Origin: Nitzschia sp. DOCU1
Taxonomy: Eukaryota; Bacillariophyta; Bacillariophyceae; Bacillariales; Bacillariaceae
Length of the DNA: 64,000 nt
NCBI GenBank assembly: GCA_951394045.1
Contig: OX595993.1
Location: 496,001 to 560,000 of the forward strand
Reading direction: 5' to 3'
Shown here: positions 37,215 through 47,426 of the stretch, piece by piece
How positions within the stretch are numbered: the first letter of the stretch is position 1
Layout of the letters: every line of letters starts with the position of its first letter
Notes under the pieces: model-generated
Seen by the model: only the letters and a program-made list of their open reading frames with translations
What the model was told of the DNA's origin: nothing
The model's database searches: none
Made by a program: the position numbers and the translations under genes

Positions 37215-39672
37215 ATGTCGGAGCGTGGTAGTGAAACAAACGAGGATGTTTCTAATGCAAGAATCCGACCCCTGATGCTGCTGGAGATGGACGATATCAT
37301 TGCCCATGGGCTTGAAACAGCAGAAAAAGTGGCTTACACCGAGGCCTGCAGGCAAAATCCCGATTACGCTCGTAGCCCTGAACTGAGGATGCGTTTCTTG
37401 CGTGTAGAAAACTTCAATACAGGTCTAGCCGCTCACAGGCTTTGCCAGTATTTTGACTTTAAACTGCAGTGGTTTGGGGAAGACCTTCTCGGGAGACCTC
37501 TATCGATCTCCGAGTTGAGCTCAGACGACCTCGCGGTGCTACGGCGAGGGGACCTACAAATGCTGCAGGAGTCGGACGCAAAAGGTCGAAAAGTTGCATA
37601 CTATTCCTCCAATGGTTCTCATCGACTCAAAATGGACCCTCAAGGAAGGTTTGATTTTCCCTCTCCCTCGGACGACTTGTCAGCATCGATACGGTATTAT
37701 GAAGCGGTAAGTGATTAAACATGAGCGCTCCACAACTTCGTTCGGAGTTACATGACGCCGTCAGGATTGTCGCGATGGTTGCGGCTGCTATAATGGACCA
37801 TACTACCACAACCAAAAGCAATAATACGCCGCGGCTTCGTGCTTCTTGTTGTTCTAGCCCTGAGCCTTGGGCACAACCACAAGAGCAGTTCCGAAAAGCA
37901 AGGAGATGAAGCAAGCTGCACTTCAGCTGCCAGCGACAAGCCCCACCAACCCAAGAGACCGCGTTTTATTACAGTACTATATGAGCCCAGGATAGTACCT
38001 CGTCTGACTTGTTGATCGCGTGCTTCTGGTTGATAACGCTTTTTGTTAAGTACGATTGCTCTCGCTTCTTCGCTCACCGCCATCCTGCATTGTTATCCTC
38101 TTCTGCACGCTACTTTTCCTCCGACTTTCTTTCCTTACCGATGCTATCAATGTCATGTAATCTTGCTGTTGGTGTTGTTTATCCCGCGGGCGCCACTTCA
38201 ACAATTCGTGCCCTCTGGTCTGGTTGTGTGAGCAGTCACGGCGAGCTATGTTTTTCTTCTTTGATGCCGCCGCTTCTGACGATGAAGAAGTTCAATGCGA
38301 GGGCATCGCTTCTATTGTATGCCCAAGTCTGGAGGAGGACATTGTGACAAGTACCCCGAGGAGCAACGCTGTTCCTCCTTCTTCAGAATATCTATTTGAA
38401 CTGGGAAGATTTATTGCATTTGCGGCCCCCGTGAAGGTCGTTAGCCTCCACTTTGCATATTTCCCGCAATCCATTCTGTTATCATACGTTGCGCAATGTC
38501 TTGCATCCATAGCCAACAATATTCAGGGGCGATTGGCCGTCATCCCGCTCGAAATCTGTAAGTAGTACTACAGGGGCTTTGTTGGTTCCAAAGGATGTTG
38601 GGAGGTCTCTCATCTTCTTCCTTCCGCTTTCCTCGTCTTCGTTGCCATTACTACTGTTTCGACCGGCCGCCTGGGTGCAGCATCTTTCCAAGAGCTCGGA
38701 AACAAGCTGCAACGATACGGTTTACCAGCTAGTGAAGTTATGGCATCGTTTGGCTTCGACCACAAACCCCATCAATCAGCAGCGGTTGCAATGCCGCTCA
38801 CAGTTAGCACAAGCTCACATCGCGCGATCAATTGCGACGACGAAGACAGTGGTTTTGGTGGGGGTGGTACTATTTCCATTTCAAATAGTAGTAGGCCAGC
38901 ATATTCGGTGCCATTTTCAAAGAAAAAGTCCGGTGTCATTACCTTACCCTCTACCGTGTATCTTGACGATGACGCTGAACATTTATCCCCGTACCAATGT
39001 CTTCTCCGCCAACAGATCGAGGCATTCGAAGCGGGCCCTGACGATGTTCAATACAACGCCTCGAGAATGAATAAAGGCATCGTGCTAGGTCAGGTTGGAC
39101 TCCGTTGTAGACACTGTGCCGCTCGCCCTGAATGGGAAAGGGCGAATGGTGCCGTCTACTATCCAGGTAAACAATGTCGTTTTGGTCGGTAATTACTGTT
39201 GTGATTCTGCTGATCTCAAATTTCTTCTCTTTCTGGTGACGATGGCTGCTGGCGCGCTCCTTTACCTCCTCCATTTCTTCTTGCTGCTGCAAAAGGTCGG
39301 TTGGATATGATGTACCAAGCCTCGCAGAATATGGCCAAGAATCATTTGTGCACCACGTGCCGTGTGATCCCGGAGAATACCCGAGAGCTTTTGAGTGTGT
39401 TGCGGACGGACAAGCGACGAGCCTCGGCAGGGAAGGAATATTGGAGTGTGGCAGCGATGCAAATGGGAATTTATGAAGAAAATTCGGGAGCCGATGCCAA
39501 AACGGGAAGGTTGCGCTTTAGAGTGCAGGCCCAGCAGAACCACGATAGTTTGAAGAGACCTGCGGGGTCCAAACTCGACCGACAGTCAAGCGGGGGTAAT
39601 AACAAAAAAAGGAAGCCCGCTCGTACTGTCGATCCAGAGAGTATGAACAAGGGGGCGCCGGAGCCCATCTAG
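37215..39672 (+). CDS. CRAL-TRIO-like / CRHC Cys-His fusion protein (diatom family)
   Basis: Proposed exons 37215-37706, 38236-38557, 38681-39166 and 39296-39672; introns 529, 123 and 129 nt, all GT-AG and frame-consistent; 558 residues. The first half resembles diatom CRAL-TRIO/Sec14-like proteins: RMRFLRVENFNTGLAAHRL, LGRPLSISELSSDDLAVLRRG, then RRAMFFFFDAAASDDEE and SLHFAYFPQS. The second half is a separate diatom-expanded module: LSPYQCLLRQQIEAFEAGPD, GLRCRHCAARPEW, HLCTTCRVIP and KRRASAGKEYW, likely zinc-binding through CRHC and CTTC. The long first intron and the join at exon 3 are the weak points: the second half could be its own gene starting at 38740. A copia LTR ends 77 bp upstream and its open frame is in phase with this start. 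Confidence 0.6.
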
Positions 39673-39830
39673 TCGACTAAAGGGAGGAAAGGGGACGTAG
39701 TTTCATCTAAGTAGCGAATTCGGGTGATGCACACACTATACTACTACAAAGTGGAGTCCGGTCGCTCGTCCATCGCCATTTGAAGCCGCTCCACGTTTCG
39801 TCGTTGCTGCGTTTGTACTAGTTGTTGCTT

Positions 39831-41087
39831 CTAGTAAACCTTGGCGCCAACTTGTGGTAAGGCTTGTTCAACGTCGTCCCGGTCCTGGATTTCCAATACC
39901 TCAGCTTCAACTACCTGCTCCTGGTAGGGATCGGGAGAATGAGTCTCTTGTTGTAGCTGTTGTGACGGCGGAACGGCCGCGTTTGCCCCGGGATCATTGC
40001 TGCCGCGTCGACCGCGGCACCCATAGAAACACAATCCAATACACAAGGCCATACCTACTAAAATAGCAATTCCGATTCCAATCCAGGCCCCAGTGGATAA
40101 ACTCGATGCGCACCAATTACTGCCACATCCCTTGACGACCTCGGACGTGGCCAAACAATCCAAAGTCGTCAACTTGACGGTATCGTTGGTGACGCGGCAA
40201 TTATTATCCACACCGGAACTGTCAATGGCATTACAACCAGAACCCCCATTGACTTGAATCATCCCATTGACACCAGTCATTTTAATTTGATCATAGTCAC
40301 CCTCAATCATTAAGAATTGGTCCACTCCCGAAAGTTGAACATTTTGCACCCGTTCGGATTTCAAGTAGACTTTGGAATGTACCCCCGACAAATCCACAGT
40401 AGAATTCGCACCTGCTACAAGGATAGCTTGATTGTCTATTCCTGATGCAATCAATCGGATACGAGAATAGGGAGCATCGACGTAGACCTGACTGTTCACT
40501 CCATTGGATCGAATGGTAAGCGTAGGAAGAAGGTCGTCCGCCATATTGGTAGTAGTAGTAGCGTCCATAGTAGTAGCGTTCTTGTAGTTGGTGATGATGT
40601 TGCCCAGCAAGTCCTCCGTGACAATTACTTCGACAACTTCATTCACACCACCCATATAGATATCCTTGAGTTGACTGACGGGGACGTACAAATTGACGGC
40701 TGCTTCTACCCTGTCGCCCTTGGAATATCCCAAATTCTTCAACAAGCTGATGTCGGCGGGAAAGTCTAGAGTGGATCCCGAAATACGTGGCTCCACGAGA
40801 CCTGGTGGATAGCAGGAAAAGCCAAGCTCTTGATCATTCGGAACGGCGTAAATGTGGTAGTAAATCGTTTGAGGCATGAGAATAGTGTCGCTGTCTTTCC
40901 ACTTGAACTTGTATTGCGTCTCGATCGTTGTGATGTCGACCACGCCATTGTCGATCTTTTCGATATTGGCGTCGTCGGGAACTCCACATTGAAACAAGGT
41001 CCCAACATCGTTTTGTTGAGAGAGAACATTGCTGCTTAATGTCAAGAGGATAACCACAGCAATCGCTTTCTTCCAAAAGAAAGCCAT
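39831..41087 (-). CDS. secreted single-pass membrane protein with SGV beta repeats
   Basis: A single exon of 418 residues. Order: signal peptide (MAFFWKKAIAVVILLTLSSNVLSQ); an ectodomain with a few Cys; a stretch of short strands with recurrent Gly-Val or Gly-Ile turns (SNGVNSQVYV, ASGIDNQAILV, LSGVHSKVYL, LSGVDQFLMI, MTGVNGMIQV, SSGVDNNCRV), spaced about 19-22 residues apart; a transmembrane span (IGIGIAILVGMALCIGLCFYG); and a short acidic cytoplasmic tail. The repeat pattern suggests a beta-helix or head-GIN (DUF2807)-like stack, as found in surface adhesins. Adhesion or wall contact is inferred only. Confidence 0.7.
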   Translation of the reverse strand: MAFFWKKAIAVVILLTLSSNVLSQQNDVGTLFQCGVPDDANIEKIDNGVVDITTIETQYKFKWKDSDTILMPQTIYYHIYAVPNDQELGFSCYPPGLVEPRISGSTLDFPADISLLKNLGYSKGDRVEAAVNLYVPVSQLKDIYMGGVNEVVEVIVTEDLLGNIITNYKNATTMDATTTTNMADDLLPTLTIRSNGVNSQVYVDAPYSRIRLIASGIDNQAILVAGANSTVDLSGVHSKVYLKSERVQNVQLSGVDQFLMIEGDYDQIKMTGVNGMIQVNGGSGCNAIDSSGVDNNCRVTNDTVKLTTLDCLATSEVVKGCGSNWCASSLSTGAWIGIGIAILVGMALCIGLCFYGCRGRRGSNDPGANAAVPPSQQLQQETHSPDPYQEQVVEAEVLEIQDRDDVEQALPQVGAKVY

Positions 41088-42297
41088 GATGAGTGTGATG
41101 TGATTGCTAGTATAACGTCGACGCTCTGGATACTTCGTTTCTTATACTGTAAGCCTTGCCGTTTTCTGCGGGGCTGGTGCGAGGAGAGGCAGCGTCTTTT
41201 TTCTGTGGCTACTCTATCTACAAGTAGTAGATGTTATGGATGGAATACCATCCCATCCTTCATGAGGTGCATCAGCCTTCTGATTTGTTGATGTCGTTCG
41301 CATCGCCTCACTTTTCTTTGCTGTTCCCCAAGATCGCGTCGCTGTGCGTTGAGTCTTGCTATGTGGTTGCGAACTGCTTCTATCGGAACATTCCTTTGGA
41401 CTGTGAAAACTTAGTGCACCGTTCTGTCTGTCAACCCTGGACTGGTAAAGTCGAACGGTTCGATAATTTGATCGTAGGCACTTATGTACTAGTTGTATGT
41501 ACAGTACTAGATAACGTGGTGAATGTGAGATGCATGGTCCCGCTTCTGTATTTTTGCGCGAAAGCGGAGAGTCGCTCACAAAGAGTTTCCCGTTTACATA
41601 ACACAAGTGTCGTTTGGGGACTCTCACGAAGATTTTGGAAACGACCGTTCCTTATGCCCCTGTTCTCCGCTTTTTCAGCCTTTTCTCTCTCTCTTTTTCA
41701 GGCGACGATCATCCTTCTTTCAGACCAGTCACGAACACGACTATCCGTCATCCGTTTGGAGGTCCCGGAGGCTTTTGGATCCTAGAGTAGAGACACTATT
41801 ACCGCTGGATACTCCCTAGCTTGCCAAAGATGATTCCGGCTGTACTATCAGTATTCCTTGACGACAAGTGAGGTGTTGTGGCCGGCCGGCCGACTGCTGT
41901 TGCTGTTGCTACTATTAATGTATGGTATTTGCTGCATTGTACGTGGTCGTTCGCGCCGGCATTAAAGTGTTGGACGCGATATTTCGCGACGATGAATCAC
42001 ATGAATCAAGAGTACTGAATTAGGCGCGGATAGTGACCGCTGAAGCACGAGTCAAATACGACTGAATCAGACAACTACAACTACCAGAGATTTCTATGGA
42101 GAGATGAAGACATTCGAAGAAAGATTGAAAGAGGATGAAGAAAGAGACAAAAGGACAATATTATAGAAAGTACCGGCTGAAGAGTCGAAAAGCAACTTTG
42201 TGGAGATCCGAGCCGTGGAAAGGGTTCGAAGAAGACGCCAAGTGCGCACGTTACTGAACTTTGGAAGAAGTCGAATTGTCAACAAGTTTATCCGACC
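41088..42297. other. intergenic region left of a copia relic
   Basis: No gene is supported. The 5' LTR and leader of the relic at 42298 should lie in the right part, but no matching second LTR was found. Confidence 0.4.
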
Positions 42298-42963
42298 ATG
42301 AGCGGTCGAGGAAAAGGAAATTTTCGGTCCAAAGATCATCGAAGGAACGGACCAGGGCGTGGAGCCAACAAGAGCAAGCCGGCGGCGAAGAAGTCCGTCG
42401 AAGACTACGTTTACTATTTGGGATCATCGAAACAAGCATCAGACTATGAGACGACAACTGAGTACCTCATCAACCACATTCAGCAAACGTTTGACTACGG
42501 CGATGATATCGCAGAATCATTGAGTACATTGAAGGATGTCGATCTATCGATTCACAAGCCTACATTGCAGGTCAGCAGCGAGACAGACAACGATAAGAAA
42601 AACGCCGAAAACGAGCAATTTAAGATGGAATTCAAGGAAAAGTTCGCGATCTACATGAAGCGAGTGGAGGCTTACAGCAAGAACCAAGGAAAAGCTTTTG
42701 CATTCCTATTGGATCGTTGCTCGAAAGGCATGAAAGAGAAGATACAAGCTCGTGCCGATTACGAAACATCAATCAAACAGAATCCACGGGAATTGCTGAA
42801 AGCGATCAAGCAACATGCGTTGAACTATCAAGAGAGTCGATACAACATGGCGATCGTGTACGATGCATTCACTGCGGTGCATACGACTATGCAGAAGGAA
42901 GGAGAAACACTACAAGAGTACACAAAGAGGTTCAGGGTTCGGACTATACGGATTCAAGCCTAA
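42298..42963 (+). pseudogene. copia gag, truncated
   Basis: 221 codons starting MSGRGKGNFRS. KKSVEDYVYYLGSSKQASDY matches KKTIEDYFYYVGSAKQASDY of the young element, and similarity continues to EYTKRF. There the frame runs into a deletion junction and stops 9 residues later. The CCHC knuckle and protease are absent. Confidence 0.8.
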
Positions 42964-43714
42964 GTTGAAAGGCGAGATGAAAGAAGAATTGCGATTCTTG
43001 ATGACATTGGAAGAGAACAAAACTTTCTATACCCCGCGACAATTTGAGAGAGCAAAGAGAGCCAGAGACCTGTACCATGCATTGGGAACGCCATCGATCA
43101 AGGATTTCAAGGCAATGATCACAATCAACGCAGTCAGAAACAATCCAGTTACTGTCGACGACATCAAAATCGCGGAAGAAATATTTGGACCCGACATCGA
43201 TACATTGAAAGGCAAGACTACGCGAGCCAAACCAACACCCGTGATTTCGGATTATATCGAGATACCGAGAGAGTTGATTGACGCGCAACGAGACGTCACT
43301 TTGTGTATGGATGCAATGAAAGTGAACGGATTGTGGTTCCTAACTACAATTTCAAGGCATATATACTACCGCACAGCGCAATACACGGAGAATCAAACGG
43401 TCGATTGCTACAGAGATGCACTGCGATCAGTTATTCAAATCTACAACCGAGCAGGTTTCCAAGTGCGACGCATTCATTGCGACAACGAATTTGTTGAGAT
43501 TATGGATCAATTGATTGAAGACCCGGAATTTGATATTGAGATCAACTACGCCAATCCGCAAGAGCATGTTCCCGAAGCAGAACGCAACAACAGAGTGTTG
43601 AAAGAGCGTGTACGGGCAGTTTACCATCGACTACCCTACAACCGACTTCCCCGTACAATGGTGAAAACAATGGTGTCCGAAGCAGCGCGTAAACGGCGTC
43701 TCGAGATTCTATAG
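42953..43714 (+). pseudogene. copia integrase fragment
   Basis: Open in a different frame from gag. It starts in the region before integrase (FERAKRARDLYHALGTPSIKDFKAM) and keeps the triad LCMDAMKVN (D), RIHCDNEF (D) and PEAERNNR (E). It ends at EAARKRRLEIL, where the young element continues EAARKMNYFPARYG, so a small deletion has shifted the frame. Confidence 0.8.
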
Positions 43715-43721
43715 CCCGCGC

Positions 43722-45179
43722 ATGATATTGCACCAACAAGCCCTCGATTACGACAAGCACTGCAAATTTACATTTGGGACCTACGTGCAAGCTCATGATG
43801 AACCGCAACCAACCAATAGTCAGCAAGCACGAACTTTGGACTGCATTTACTTAAGGCCGACTGGAAACGCGCAGGGCGGACACGAGTTATTTCATATCCC
43901 GACAAATCGCATCATTGTGCGACGCAACGTTACACCAATTCCAATTACCCCAGCAGTTCTCAAAGAAGTGGAAGCATTGGCCGCAAATCAGAACATGCCA
44001 AATGGACTTAAGATCCAAAACAAGACGGGCAATATATTGTTTGACAGCACCTGGATTGCAGGAGTGGATTTTGACGAAGAAGAGTTTGACGACGAAAGTT
44101 ACAATGAAGATGACGCTTCGAGCGACAACGAAGACGATCATGATCTACCAGATGAAGATTATTTCGATGACAACGGCGACGGAGGAGGCAATCCTGATGA
44201 GCCGAATGATAATAATCAGCAAGACGAAGAGAATGTTGGAGACGAAGACAACGAGGAAAATAATGCACAAGCCAACGAAGCAGCTGACGAAGATGACAAT
44301 AACGAAAGCGACGGCAACGAAGATATCACGGATGACAACGATGAAGAAGAACAGTCAGACGGCGATGGCAATGAAGATGAAGAAGAGCAGCCAGAGCAGG
44401 AACCTACGATCGAAGAACGACCAAAACGCACCAGGATTCCAAACAAGTTCCTAACTACTGGAGACTATGTGATGGAGCAACATGGCAACGACGAGATTGT
44501 TGAATATGCGTTGGACACAGCAAAGGTGATTGCAAGAGTGATGTATCACATCGGCGACAAATACAGCGGAAAAGACTACGTTGGAAAACAACACGCGCAA
44601 ACTTACAGTCTTAAGATGGGCATCAAGAAGTTTGGAGAGCGAGGACGACAGGCGGCGATCAAGGAACTACGCCAACTGCACGATCGCACGGTGTTTGAAC
44701 CCGTGAAGATTGGAACACTATCAACTGAAGAAAAGCGCCGCGCTATGGAGAGTCTCATTTTTCTCACGGAAAAGCGTGATGGAACGATTAAGGGTCGAGC
44801 GTGCGCGAACGGCAGTATACAACGAACCTACATCGACAAGGACGACGCATCAAGCCCAACTGCCAGTACAGACGCTATACTCCTTACAGGAGTGATCGAT
44901 GCATATGAAGGCTGGGACGTCATGACGGCTGACATTCCTAATGCCTTTGTTCAGACAGAAGTTGACCCCGACGATGGAGTGATTCTGATGAAGATACGTG
45001 GTGACATGGTGGACTACCTGGTCGAAATTGACCCACTACGTTATCGCGACTACGTGACAGTCGAGAACAACAAGAAAATACTGTACTGTTGGGACGAAGC
45101 TCGTCGTGTTTTGTATAGCAGTTTTGCATGTCACAGCAGCATAATACTCCATTGGTGCGGTTTCCGTCCGAAAACGTAA
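43722..45179 (+). pseudogene. copia integrase C-terminus, acidic linker and partial RT
   Basis: Restarts at YSPRMILHQQALDYDKHC, continues with HELFHIPTNRIIVRRNVTPIPITP, a long Asp/Glu/Asn linker, then RT motifs (RAMESLIFLTEKRDG, MTADIPNAFVQT). The last about 30 codons after VENNKKILY no longer match RT. The catalytic VDD region is missing. Confidence 0.8.
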
Positions 45180-45732
45180 GCGATTCCCTTGGCATCATTT
45201 CTTCAGCGAAACGACCATGAAGAGCGATACAGCAAAATACAGTGACGACTCGTCCACCGTCATTTTGAATTTTCGACTCGTTCGATTTGAGACTTGGCTG
45301 GAGAATGGAAGGCACGAAATGGTGGGGTACTGTAGTTAGCAGCAGTTTTTGTTGGAGTATCCACTGATAGTCCAGAGTGTTTGCTGTACGTGCGTAGAAC
45401 TAAACGAATATTGTTGCTGTGGGGAATAAGGAAAGAAAGAGTTGGTTGAAAACACGAATGTCTACTAGGAGTTGGGGATTCGATGAGCATACAGAATACT
45501 CTACAAGAAGTAGGGAGTACATGAAGCGATGAAAAGCCAGCAGCTTTTGCTTGTCACGTGTGATGGTTGTTGGGAAAAGATTTTGCAGTAGAAGTAGTTG
45601 TTGGGAGCTGCTCGAATGCTGGCTCTTGAGAGTAAAGCAGCAGCTCACAAGAACAAGTGAAGCAGACAACGTTTGTGGTTGGGTATTGTTGTTGTCGTCG
45701 CTTTCTTCCTTGGAAGAGATTCTTGGGGCGAG
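45180..45732. other. intergenic region
   Basis: No gene recognised between the copia relic and the J-domain gene. Confidence 0.4.
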
Positions 45733-46602
45733 TTAGACGAAGAGCGCATTCATAAAGACTAGAAACATGAGAGTCACGCTCCTAGCTGCAGTTTGAACGT
45801 TTTCCTTGAGCTCAGAAATGTCGTCCATGACCGTATTGCTCTTGTTGTTAGTGGTTGTAGCCTCCGCATCCTCACTGGTTGACGACTCGGCGGCCACGGC
45901 AGTCTTCTTCTCCGAGAAGAAGAAGGCCCCCGTTCTTGTAGCAGTAGGAGCATTCACAGTTTCCTGAGTGCCCTCTTCCAGCGCAGAAGTACTATCTGAT
46001 GTGGTAGTAGCAGCCGAACGATCCGACGACGACGACATGGCCTCTGCAACCGCCTTGGACACGGAAATCGCAGCACGCTCCATAAAGGGACCTGCCATGG
46101 TTTCCAAAAAGTTGGCTACCTTGGGAGCCGCATCTTCCAGTGCTTGCAAAGTCGCTTCGGCGGCATCGTCGGACCACTTTTGCAATTTCAAACCTCGATC
46201 ATACTTGGCTCGACTCTCTGCATCACTTAGCACGCGCCACGCGGCTGCGATTTCTCCAAAGCTCGGAGCGTTCCTCTTTTTGATTTTGAATCCAATTTGG
46301 GCGTCGGGGTGAGAATATTTGGCAAGTTGAACGTATCTCGCTTTAAGTTCGTCTCGAGACGCAGTAGGCTGGGCTCCCAAAATGTCATAGAGGGTTCGTT
46401 CCTTGCCGGTTTTCTTTTCAAAAGGAGGCGGCAATCCATGATCATTGAGATAAAACAATGGACTCGTATTACTTTTCGGTACGTGGGTCAGGGACGAGGA
46501 AGATGGCACAAAACCGGCGGCGTCGGCCGTCGCAATGAGGCAAAGAGCAGCCAGAGCATAGCAGAAGCGAAGGATAGGAGACGAAGAAGCAGTGAAACCC
46601 AT
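45733..46602 (-). CDS. J-domain (DnaJ-like) protein with signal sequence and tail span
   Basis: A single exon of 289 residues. The signal-like N-terminus (LRFCYALAALCLIATADAAGFVPSS) could be a plastid or ER presequence; the F is one residue off the usual A-F motif. The J domain is at about 68-137: RTLYDILGAQPTASRDELKARYVQLAKYSHPDAQ with the essential HPD, and FGEIAAAWRVLSDAESRAKYD. J domains stimulate Hsp70 ATPase. A helical middle part and a Ser/Thr/Glu-rich linker follow, and the last 14 residues (VTLMFLVFMNALFV) are hydrophobic, possibly a tail anchor. The client is unknown. Confidence 0.8.
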   Translation of the reverse strand: MGFTASSSPILRFCYALAALCLIATADAAGFVPSSSSLTHVPKSNTSPLFYLNDHGLPPPFEKKTGKERTLYDILGAQPTASRDELKARYVQLAKYSHPDAQIGFKIKKRNAPSFGEIAAAWRVLSDAESRAKYDRGLKLQKWSDDAAEATLQALEDAAPKVANFLETMAGPFMERAAISVSKAVAEAMSSSSDRSAATTTSDSTSALEEGTQETVNAPTATRTGAFFFSEKKTAVAAESSTSEDAEATTTNNKSNTVMDDISELKENVQTAARSVTLMFLVFMNALFV

Positions 46603-47426
46603 GGTGTCAAGATTGTTACGATAGGTGGTATGTTTGGTTGACTTTGGTCATGAAGTTCAGGAGAGGAATGATGGCCCACAAATATGACACATATCTTCCA
46701 CTACCGTCCACTTTTTTGAAAATTGAAATGGAATCGATGCCATTGGAGGGATTGGTGACGTGGTGTTCGAATCCGGATGTGGCGCCCGCGGAAGCTTCGC
46801 AGAGGTGGTGTTGCTCGAAAATTGATTTTCAATTTATACGAATTTGAAGATTTGAATAAAGTATGACGGGCGCGAGGACGCCGTGAGTGGTCGAATGAAT
46901 CGTTGCGCATTCTCCAGTCTATACATTTAAAGCAGGCTTTAATAGGGGCAATAATAAAATGGACTTTTGCGAGCTGGCCAAAAAGACTCTCAAGACTGAC
47001 CCGCCAATATTTATGGCGCAGAACAAGGCTGTTCTCCTCTGAATTTCCCGCCAAAGACACAAAGGATGACACTCTGTCGACAAATTTTATTATGGCTCCT
47101 GCATCCGACAGGACGAAGCCAAGGCATGTCCTCCACAAGATCTCCAAAGTGGCGCGGTGGTGGTGGGAAAGGGTCATCGATAGTGTACTTTGTAGCGTTG
47201 GAAAAGCGATAGTGGCACGATCATCCTTTTTGATCTTGAACCACCCTCATTTTGGCGAGAACAACCAACAGAACCGTCAGCAACTCTCTCTCCCTTCAAG
47301 ACCTGGAGTGGTTACCCACTACTAAGGCTTGCAATCTACCATCAGTTTCGTTCTTGAAGGGATGGAGGAGGGGAGGAGGCGCCTTTTGACCTAATCCTCG
47401 ATTGATTCTTCATCCATTCATTCAAA
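46603..47426. other. intergenic region between divergent genes
   Basis: Separates the divergently transcribed J-domain and LRR genes and so should hold both promoters. A plus-strand frame at 46903-47325 has no family features and was not accepted. Confidence 0.4.

Larger units (their letters stand above)
42298..45179 (+). mobile_element. deleted Ty1/copia relic related to the 31.6-kb element
   Basis: The order gag, integrase, acidic linker, RT start follows the young element, with about half the residues identical by eye. The C-terminal part of gag, the zinc knuckle and the protease are missing, a small deletion breaks the frame before 43722, and RT ends abruptly after VENNKKILY at about 45084. 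RNase H and both LTRs were not found. Confidence 0.85.

Noticed and set aside
46903..47325. Plus-strand frame between the J-domain and LRR genes
   Set aside because: Irregular composition, no family features, in the likely promoter region of the LRR gene.
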